64,000 nt of DNA from Saccharomycopsis fibuligera x Saccharomycopsis cf. fibuligera (lineage: Eukaryota > Ascomycota > Saccharomycetes > Ascoideales > Saccharomycopsidaceae), in assembly GCA_001936135.1 (NCBI GenBank), contig CP012816.1:3159501-3223500 (forward strand), in the 5' to 3' direction. Made by a program: the position numbers and the translations under genes. Positions 17,833 through 25,697 of the stretch are shown here, piece by piece. Each line of letters starts with the position of its first letter. The first letter of the stretch is position 1. The notes beneath the pieces are model-generated. The model saw nothing but the letters and a program-made list of their open reading frames with translations. It ran no database searches and was not told the DNA's origin.

Positions 17833-19873
17833 ATAGTGATGGACTGCGGTCTGTCGTGTATCGCTGCTGATATATCAACTGCTAGTGGCAGACTGTGCTG
17901 GATAATGTCTTTGTGATGAAGAACGCGAAGAAGAGTCCTTTCCTTCACTTTGAAAACGCCAACTGTTTGCCATTAGCAGAGGAAAAGGGCAGCCGTGGCC
18001 TGCTATATATACAGTCGTTCCCAGGGCTCCCAGGGCTCCTAGGAGGGCATGTTCGTGGCCGGCACAGCGTAGGCAGCAGAGCCAAACTGAACAATAGCGA
18101 AGGAGTACCCCAAATTACCCCAGCTGAGAAGCAGCTACCGAGCGCGCGGGTCCAACGGCAGCGGGGCAAGGAGCGGCAGGAGCCAATCACGCAGCAGACA
18201 CCGCAAGTTCAACACCGGCCGCCACCAGCATTGTTCAGCGCTCGAGTTGGCTCAGTGGACGACGCCCTCCGGACCGACGGTTGTTATTGATGATTTATGC
18301 TCCAAAACACCACTGCGTTGGGACCCAGCTACACAGCGGCATGCAGTGACGGCAGGCAAGGGGAGCACACATACCCCACACTCCATGCAGCCCCACACTA
18401 TACCTCATCGCACACGCCACAAAGCAACATAGCAGCTGCCGGTGATGTAGACAGCGCGGGCAACAGCCAAGAACACTCAACCGCCGCCTAGCAGGCACAG
18501 CTGCGAGAAGTGAAGCAGGGAAATATAATCATCAAGACCGCCGTTTTGGTAGATATTCGCTCACTTTTTACCGTTTGTCCAGGCTGCCGTCCCCTCCTGG
18601 TCCCACTTGGTCCCACTTGGGGATATCCGGAACTGTAAACCTCAGCAAAACAAATGCGACAGCAGAGTAATCCAGCGATACGGCACGTCGCAAACGACCA
18701 GGCCCGCTGCCTTTCGAGCTATCAACTGTTCCGCGCAAGCGTCTGAGAATATACACTCAGCATCGCACCCTCACCGTCAGGTCCTTCGGACTCCACGGGG
18801 CCATGAGCCATGGCTCCATGGCCCCATTGCCCCATGACACCTTGACAGAACCCGCTCTCCCTCTTCTCTCCGACAATCAGCCGCCAAGCTGGTCTGGCTG
18901 ACCCAAGCGCGTTGAAATTTCACAATGTTTCAGTTCTTTCATTTGGAGATTGCAAGCTTCGCTGTACACAAACGTGCACAAATGTACGCAGCCATAAACA
19001 GCGTGGCATCAAAACAGATCAGCGCTAAACCGTTTTATACCAGTAGCTGTAGCCGGCTGCTGTGTATCGCACATGCCTAACACTGGAATTCAACAGCAGA
19101 GATGCTGTTCTGTATCCTTGTTTACATTCTGTGTGCTATCACGATGCTACGACAGGAGGTTTACTTTTCTTTCCTGCTGGGGCGCTTGACTGCAATTAAA
19201 CAAAACTATGACTCCGGCAGCTGTTACTGCACCTCCAAATCTATGGTTCTCCGCCGCCAGTCATCACTCCTTCACGCGTTTAGCAAGGGCTGCCAATTCA
19301 GTGCGCACAAGTGCAATTAGCGGTTTAATCACGAGTCGTGAACGGTGCCAGAAAAGCACCAAAGCGTTGGCATCGTTAGGTTGTGTGCCCTGCTGCAGAG
19401 GTTTTTACCCTGTTCTTCTTCTGCTCCACTAGCGATGAGCAGCGGTGCAACACAGCTAGCTGCGTCTACTGCGCAGACCGTAGTATCCTTTTTCTACGCT
19501 GAGACAGTCGGTGAGTGGCCAGACACCGCTTCAATACATCTACTGTTCTTTTTCGTTACCTTCAGGCACAAAACGCCAGCCGTTCTGGTGCTAAGAATAT
19601 ATACTGTCTTGGTATCTTTTCATTTCCGTCTGCATTGCGGCCTGTCTCGTCGTTTGCCATCGGTCGCTCATCTTGCTATCTACTCCATCCGTTCCCATCG
19701 TATCGCAAATCCATATAGCTACCAGCGGATAACTACAGCAGCTAATCATCGATCGCTATCGCAGGGTAGAATCACTATCACAGGCTAGAGGGAACAAAAC
19801 AAAGAAAGAAAGAAAGAAAAAGATTTTCAAACTGCCATACTGATCTGTTGTTGTACAGGTGCAAGTTCCAGAT
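17833..19873. other. 2-kb divergent, partly GC-rich region between the ATO gene and NYV1
   Basis: No gene is recognised. About 17.98-18.85 kb is visibly GC-rich compared with the coding regions. It contains short tandem duplications: cccagggct twice near 18020-18040, tggtcccact twice near 18599-18620, and ccatg-based repeats at 18801-18838. Several ORFs of 60-150 codons overlap on both strands, which is what GC-rich DNA with few stop codons produces. A GAAA microsatellite lies at 19803-19820, just before NYV1. Confidence 0.45.
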
Positions 19874-21112
19874 ATGCTTGGTAAATCAAGTAGAGCTAAA
19901 CAGCCACCGCCACCTACAGGCAAGCTGCCCTTGCTGCCCCTGGCCCAAACTCACACTCAGGGCCCAAGGCCCAGCACTCTCAATGACCCCAAGGACGAGA
20001 TCCACAAGCATCTAGTCTACACTACCTTAACGTACAATTCATTTACTCTATATACCCATGAAAATCCGCTTTTGCTTGAGCATTTGCTAGACGGTAGCGG
20101 CGGCGGCGGCAGTGGCAGCAGCAGTGCTGGCGGGAGCGCAGGTGGTAATGCTCGTCGTATCAGCTGCGTCGAAATTATCAACTCCCAGTTGAGCCTTATT
20201 AATAACCCAGACGCTTTTACTATTGGCATCATTCCTGTGGCCTCCATTACGAATTTATCCAGTAGTACCCGTACCGCAGTGCAGAACAACAGTCTTACTT
20301 TGTACTATATCAAGTACCGCTACAACAACTCGGACGATTTAATCACCATTGTCACAATATGCTCATCGAGATTGAAAAAAGAAATTCCGTTATCTATTTT
20401 GGATAAGATTCTTGCTAGTTACAAAGACTTCAGGCGCAAGAAAGATGAGCAGCTGGGCCTTGCTGATGGCGGTGGTGGGCAAAATTATGGATCAATATCT
20501 GCTGCAGGGAAGCGGCCAGTAAATAACAATACAAACAATACACCTAACAATATTTTCAACGATGTCGAATTCAAGCCTGAATTTGCTAACATCATCATTC
20601 AGGAAGAGAAGAAAATCGGCTCGTTGCCCAGCAGGGCGGTTCTCACTTCAGTGCCTTCGTCCGCTTCTGCTGCTTCACCGGATAACAACTACTACTTAGC
20701 GAGCGAAGACTACGCTAACAACAACTCCGATTTGGCTAATTTAAACATTGAGTTTGTCACTTCAGAGCTCAATGATTTGAAAAAAATTATGAATGACAAT
20801 GTCGACCGTATTATGGAGCGTAATGAGCGCATTGGTCTTTTGGTGAACAAAACTGATAAGATTAATTCGAGTTCAAATGCTTTCAAGCGCCGCACTTTGC
20901 TGCTTAAGCGGAAATTGTGGTGGAATAATATTAAATTCAAAGCAGTTTTAGCTCTTATAGTCACATTTGTTGGGTACTTGGTCATTGGCGAATTGGGTTG
21001 CGGATTGCCGTTTTATGGCCACTGTTTGCATCACGGTAGCAGTGAAGCTGGTGGTGACAAAACCGACGGAGCAGCTCTCGAATTTATAATCAATTTTTTT
21101 AACTCCAAATGA
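19874..21112 (+). CDS. NYV1: Vacuolar R-SNARE with longin domain
   Basis: This protein should form the R-SNARE of the vacuole fusion complex. I start it at the ATG at 19874, giving 412 residues; the frame is open for five codons upstream through a GTG. The N-terminal longin domain spans about residues 40-195 (KHLVYTTLTYNSFTLYTHE to PLSILDKILASY) and is interrupted by a Gly/Ser-rich insertion around residues 76-92. An Asn-rich linker follows. The R-SNARE motif covers about residues 290-350: KIMNDNVDRIMERNERIG and LLVNKTDKINSSSN are nearly identical in pattern to S. cerevisiae Nyv1, and the zero-layer Arg is in MERN. The transmembrane span is at about 354-374, and a luminal tail of some 35 residues follows, longer than usual. 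A TACAG just before the frame leaves open a 5' intron, but the longin domain appears complete without it. Confidence 0.88.
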   Translation: MLGKSSRAKQPPPPTGKLPLLPLAQTHTQGPRPSTLNDPKDEIHKHLVYTTLTYNSFTLYTHENPLLLEHLLDGSGGGGSGSSSAGGSAGGNARRISCVEIINSQLSLINNPDAFTIGIIPVASITNLSSSTRTAVQNNSLTLYYIKYRYNNSDDLITIVTICSSRLKKEIPLSILDKILASYKDFRRKKDEQLGLADGGGGQNYGSISAAGKRPVNNNTNNTPNNIFNDVEFKPEFANIIIQEEKKIGSLPSRAVLTSVPSSASAASPDNNYYLASEDYANNNSDLANLNIEFVTSELNDLKKIMNDNVDRIMERNERIGLLVNKTDKINSSSNAFKRRTLLLKRKLWWNNIKFKAVLALIVTFVGYLVIGELGCGLPFYGHCLHHGSSEAGGDKTDGAALEFIINFFNSK

Positions 21113-21705
21113 CTAAATAACTCACATTATTCAACCTTTAATTTCCGTTTTTTTGTTTAAGCAACTAATCGTTTATTCTCCATTTTGGTAACTGTTCGCT
21201 ATCACTTGCCTATCATGCTAAACAATTATCGCCGCATGAACTGCGCCCATACTATGCTAGTCAATCATATCAAAACGCATCAATACATAGCAAAGCTCAG
21301 TAGCATAACATAGGTCTACAAAATATAATATTGCATAAAATATATTTTTAAAATACAGTAAAACAGATGACATAATGCATCTATCTTCTTGCCGCCGAGC
21401 AATTTATTAATTTCTCAATAATATTAAGGTTTTGGTGTTTCCTACTAACCAAACATGCTCTCGAGCATATATATACTCTGAATTCTTGATTAGTTAACTA
21501 TTCTTCGGCATTAAAAGCTGCGTATCGCAATCGTTTATGTTTCAAACTACGAATGTTGTCACTTTTTCCGCTATATATATATTCTCGAGCAGAAATCATG
21601 TTTGTCTACTATATCTACAACATCAAGAAGAATGCATGTATTTGATCAAAAAACCTGAAACCTGGGCAAATGTGTAAAGTTTTAACTGACCTAAATGTTA
21701 ACTAA
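21113..21705. other. Convergent 3' region between NYV1 and DPB4
   Basis: This 593-bp AT-rich region contains several TATATATA runs (21464-21474, 21572-21581). No gene is seen. Confidence 0.5.
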
Positions 21706-22428
21706 CTAATCAGATCGTTCATCGCCAGAGCTTCTCGCTTTTCCATCCTCCTCATCTTCGTCTTCATCGTCGTCGTCTCCTTTGTCATTAAGATCTTCCT
21801 TTGGCTCCTCTCCTTCTAGCTCCTTCTGTTCCTTTTCCAATGATGTAAGGTTTTTGTTTCCAATAGTGCCAACGGCACCATCTTCTTCATCTCCTGTTTC
21901 CACTCCATCGTCTTCTTCATCTTCATCATCCCGCTCACCCGCTTGCTCGCCTTCTTCCTCATCATCTCTTTCTGCCATCTCCACATCTTCATCATCCTTC
22001 TTTTCCTTATTTTCATCAGCAGCTTCTGCATCAACATTTTCCGCTTTTCTTTTCAACCGGCTGGCTTTCTTTTCTTCTTGCAACTTTGTAAATGCGTCAA
22101 GCTCTTTCCTCAAGGGCTCGACAAACTCCTCCAATCCAACATTATAGAAAGCTTCCATCACATCTTGCGCCGTCACTGTGCTACGCTCTTTGGCAGTCGT
22201 CACATTCCGAGCATATTCCATAATATAGTTCACATACACAGTAGCACTACGCTGCATGGCCGAAGCACTATCTTTAGAAATCAAAGTACCTTCAGGAAGC
22301 ACCTCTTTAGCTAGTTTAAGTACTGTCAGCTTAGGGAAAAGAATCTCATCGATCAGCTTGATTTCAGTGGCGCGGTTTGGTTGCGGATAGCTTCCATCAG
22401 GGTTTTTTCTCCAACCTTTTGGTGGCAT
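21706..22428 (-). CDS. DPB4: Histone-fold subunit of DNA polymerase epsilon and the ISW2/CHRAC-type remodeller
   Basis: The protein pairs with Dpb3 (or Dls1) through a histone fold. It serves the leading-strand polymerase epsilon and, in S. cerevisiae, the ISW2 remodelling complex. It has 240 residues. The opening MPPKGWRKNPDGSYPQP is the fungal Dpb4 signature. The histone fold spans about residues 22-110 (EILFPK, ISKDSASAMQRSATVYVNYI, TVTAQDVMEAF). The C-terminal half is strongly acidic. The codon at 22327-22329 is CTG (residue 34, in FPKxTV); S. cerevisiae Dpb4 has Ser there, so CTG probably encodes Ser. An ACGCGA box lies about 320 bp upstream, compatible with G1/S control. Confidence 0.95.
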   Translation of the reverse strand: MPPKGWRKNPDGSYPQPNRATEIKLIDEILFPKLTVLKLAKEVLPEGTLISKDSASAMQRSATVYVNYIMEYARNVTTAKERSTVTAQDVMEAFYNVGLEEFVEPLRKELDAFTKLQEEKKASRLKRKAENVDAEAADENKEKKDDEDVEMAERDDEEEGEQAGERDDEDEEDDGVETGDEEDGAVGTIGNKNLTSLEKEQKELEGEEPKEDLNDKGDDDDEDEDEEDGKARSSGDERSD

Positions 22429-22958
22429 TATGGTGTATATATTGTATCCTATTGTTTGTTTAGCTTGTGAGTTATTTGACCAGTAACAATTGTAGTTGCT
22501 AATATTGTCAGTAATAGAAGTCGTAGTTAATGGTAAATGGTAGGTAGATATTATAGGCTGTTTATCTCTTGCTCAATCATATAAAAACGATAGTTAATGA
22601 TATAGTCTCAGCCCCCATAAAATGTCAAGGTGTACAATAAGTGGTTGGAATAGATACAAGTTGAGAAAGATGCCAGAATGTACGATACATGATTTACAGT
22701 ATTCTCCTTCAATTTTCTAAATTTCTACTTTTTTCGCACGCCCGACGCGATTTATTTTTGATTTTTTGCGTCATGATCTGAAATTTAAAAGGTGTACTTA
22801 CACACATTATAGTTTACCTTACTTTGAAAGTGATTCAAAAATGGACTGAAAAGCAAGAGTTCAACAACTGTACTTTAAATAGACAAAACAAAACTGACAA
22901 TTATTGATTACCTTGAAGGCACAGCAAAGAATTTTTGCAAAAAGTGCAAAAAAATGGC
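22429..22958. promoter_or_regulatory. DPB4 upstream region with an MCB-like box
   Basis: This 530-bp region lies between DPB4 and a tRNA gene. ACGCGA at 22745-22750 resembles the MluI cell-cycle box ACGCGT used by MBF upstream of DNA replication genes. No ORF is present. Confidence 0.4.
22948..22954 (-). terminator. Pol III terminator of the tRNA-Ser gene
   Basis: Seven A residues on the plus strand give T7 on the transcribed strand, four bases after the tRNA 3' end. This is the usual RNA polymerase III stop. Confidence 0.8.
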
Positions 22959-23058
22959 GTTACAGACAGGATTCGAACCTGCGCACGGAAACCGCAATGC
23001 CTATCAGCTTGGTTTAAACCATAGCAGGGCATCGCCTTAACCACTCGGCCACTGTAAC
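22959..23058 (-). tRNA. tRNA-Ser(GCU) with a 19-nt intron
   Basis: On the minus strand the 100-nt gene folds as a class II tRNA. The acceptor arms are GTTACAG and CTGTAAC, the D arm is GCCGAGTGGTTAAGGC, the anticodon stem is ATGCC with GGCAT, a long variable arm follows, and the T arm is GCAGG-TTCGAAT-CCTGT. The anticodon loop reads CTGCTA before the intron, so the anticodon is GCT, decoding AGC and AGU. The intron (23003-23021) begins one base after the anticodon, holds the palindrome GGTTTAAACC, and contains AGC that can pair with the anticodon, as in other yeast tRNA introns. It is not the CUG-decoding Ser-tRNA(CAG). Confidence 0.93.
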
Positions 23059-23429
23059 TTATCGTTTAGTGATTTGAATATTTCCTTTAGTGCTGTCACT
23101 TTTTTTATCGGATTGAGTTCACAACTACCGAGACGGGGTTTTTACTTTTCTTATTTAGTGGAAGATGGTATTGAAGTGGGATCCTTTCTTTTTACCTTTA
23201 GGTATCATTAACAAAACACACTAAAGCAAAAGCAACAATCATCGAAACCATGATCTAGATCTATCTCAACTAAGATAAGACTACTATAACTAATACTAAT
23301 AGGGTTTTTACTTATATAAGTTTCCAATATAAGATAACAATTGAACAATGCTGTATATGCAATATAGATAAGTTATAAGATTCTATTTTATTTTCTTTAA
23401 ATATAGGTAATAAACTGATCTCGTGTATG

Positions 23430-23475
<46 letters not shown>

Positions 23476-24582
23476 TTTATATATTTCGCGTTCTTGACTT
23501 CTTCGTCCTTATTTTCCTTTCATTGTTAATTTTTCTTTATCTACATCTTTATCAAATTCTGACTAAACCAAATTACAAAGTATTAGTCGAGCTATATAAA
23601 TATATATATATATTATTATTATTATTATGTGGATGTGCAATTATATCTGGTTTAAGAACCTTTCTTGGATTTTTTTTAATGTGAAATAAATATATTTTAA
23701 GAATATTTTTTACTATGTTTTGGTGTTGATGATTAAATATCTATTTAGTTTTCAAGGTTTGAATTTTTGGATTTAAACTTACGGTTATATATTATTTCAT
23801 ACTGTTTCCCTTTATTGTGTGATGCTGGCTTGCAACAAAATGTTATTTACTCCTAATAATATTTCGGCAATATTATTTTTTTATTTGGTCTAATTATTAT
23901 ATGTAAATGTTATTTAACCCAATATTGTTGTAGATTTTATTTACTTATATGAACGCAAACCATTAGAGTTTGATTCTGTTGTTCTTCAGCATAACTTATC
24001 CACAACTGATGATAGAAATGAGAAACTAGCAGTGAAGATAACCACTAATTGTGAAGACCAAGCAAACACTCAAGCTAATTAATCCCATGGACTGAGAAAT
24101 TAGCTTTATTAGATATAAATCTTGTGCAAATCCTGACCGTAGGGTGCAAAAACCCAAAAAGGTATATTGAATGGGCTACATAAGTAAGCAAGTTGTCAAA
24201 ACTTGTGTAATTCTACAGTTTTGGAAAGGCGCATTATATTATTATATCATTCCTTCCAAAACTACGAAGTCTTATACACATTTTTTGTTTAATCAAATTG
24301 TTTGAAGTCCAAAAGTGCAGCAAAGCAAAAGACTTTTGAGTGAAACTAAAGCAAGAACTTCAGCGACAAAAATTTGACATGAACAATAAGCGTCGTAAAT
24401 GTAGGATACAAACTTTTATTTACCCTAAGTTTAAATATGTCATTCAATTTTACATTTTATGCTGTAACAATCTGATGCCGGTCATTTCAAAACCAAACAC
24501 TAAAAAGTTGTGGATCGAAATGCTATGAATCTACTTATCACGCTGAGCTAGATAAACCCACTTCTAAACATGACAATTTAAT
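23059..24582. other. 1.5-kb AT-rich gene-poor region with a 44-bp A tract
   Basis: No gene is recognised between the tRNA-Ser gene and the PDCD5 homologue. It holds a pure A run at 23430-23473, ATT repeats at about 23605-23628, and a perfect 10-bp inverted repeat (AGTTTTGGAA and TTCCAAAACT) at 24217-24226 and 24254-24263 around an AT-rich loop. ORFs here are short and low in complexity. Confidence 0.5.
23430..23473. repeat. Homopolymer A44 tract
   Basis: Forty-four consecutive A residues are seen in the sequence. Such tracts exclude nucleosomes, and their length is unstable. There is no adjacent LINE coding sequence, so I do not read it as a retrotransposon tail. Confidence 0.9.
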
Positions 24583-25080
24583 TTAGTCAAAAAAGTCATC
24601 ATCATCATCACTGTCAAGACCACCTCCGCTATTTTTTCTGTCAAATACAATCTTCGTTTGATTTTGCTGTTCCTGATCTCTTGCTATACCGTTCAAAATT
24701 TCAACAATTTCTGGCTCTGTCATTTTTCTTCTGAGTTGACCTGTTTGTGCAAGTTTGGCAATGTAATTTTCCACTGCTTTGGCTCGGTCAGGTCTCACCA
24801 TATTAACTCTAGATAGTCTTTCCTTGGCTTGCGGTTCAAGCAACTGTGACAAGAGAGATGACTGTAAAGAGTCATTGTTGCTTTAAAAACTTCTGTTAGT
24901 ACCACATTTAGCCAAATTTATTGTTATCATGTTTAGTGAATGCGAGCACATGGGTGCGGGCTTTCAGATCCAAAATACGTACTTTTGCAGCGAGCTACTG
25001 CCAGCGGGACTTTGTCCCGAGTTCTTTTGAAGCTCGGCTAAACGTGCTCTTCTAATAGCTTGAAGTTCCGCGTCGTCCAT
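24583..25080 (-). CDS. PDCD5/TFAR19 family protein (YMR074C homologue), spliced
   Basis: Two exons are needed. Exon 1 (24983-25080) starts at the ATG at 25080 and encodes MDDAELQAIRRARLAELQKN and about 12 more residues. The intron (24881-24982, 102 nt) starts GTACGT, has the branch point TACTAAC about 15 nt before its end, and ends in AAAG. Exon 2 (24583-24880) encodes the rest. The joined protein has 131 residues in one frame. The PDCD5 core is clear: LLEPQAKERLSRVNMVRPDR, AVENYIAKLAQTGQL, EPEIVEILNGIA and KIVFDRK, then an acidic end DDDDDFFD as in S. cerevisiae YMR074C. Later AG sites (CAG twice) would break the frame. Family members bind DNA or chaperonin and are implicated in apoptosis in animals; the yeast role is poorly defined. 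Confidence 0.87.
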
Positions 25081-25697
25081 ATCCTTCTGATTGTAATGTG
25101 CTACCTAGCTTTTCTACAATACCTGTTAATGCAACAAGCTCATCACCGCTAAAAGTACGACCGTACCCTCAGCTTTTTTTCTCCATCTCTTGATCAGTGT
25201 TGTCTCAATTTGACTCTTGATTCTTGACTTAGAAGATCACGTGGTGTTAAAGTTCAGCTGACTATTACTGTTATTTTTCTTTTTCTTCGGTTTGGGATTA
25301 TACTCCCCATACATGCTGCGACCGGCGTATACAGGAAGAAACGCGCCATGACGTAACAGAAGATCTTAATTCCTGGGTCCCGGAGGTTTAATGGGCAAAA
25401 AAAATCCGCCCTTCGAAGGATCCTCGTCCAATTTATAGTGGCCAGAGATAGTGCAATTGCAGGCTTGTAAGTACTCAGCCCAATTTTTCTAACTTGGTCT
25501 TTTTTTTCTTTTTTCTTGTTGATGTGTAATTTTTCCTTCCCTTCATATCTAGAGAAACTCCGATAACAATACAATACATTTCTTCGTGAACCAATTAATT
25601 AGTTCCCCGTGGACAATAGCATTCATTACACTTAGAAGTTTATCTTGGTCATTTATTGCCATCCACTTTTCTTTGATTTTGGGAAGGTAACGTTTGG
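25081..25697. other. Divergent region between the PDCD5 homologue and UBP1
   Basis: A perfect CACGTG lies at 25238-25243, about 160 bp upstream of the PDCD5 gene. A 106-codon minus-strand ORF at 25254-25574 has no motif, lies in the promoter, and is not called. Confidence 0.45.

Noticed and set aside
23430-23473. A44 tract as the tail of a LINE-type retrotransposon
   Set aside because: No reverse transcriptase, endonuclease or other element-like coding sequence lies upstream, and other long homopolymers in the window sit beside ordinary genes.
23059-24582. Solo LTR next to the tRNA gene
   Set aside because: tRNA-flanking regions often carry LTRs in yeasts, but I found no paired TG...CA ends, no target duplication and no second copy in the window.
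25254-25574. 106-codon minus-strand ORF upstream of UBP1
   Set aside because: It lies in a divergent promoter, has no domain and no promoter of its own, and contains mixed basic and hydrophobic runs typical of chance frames.
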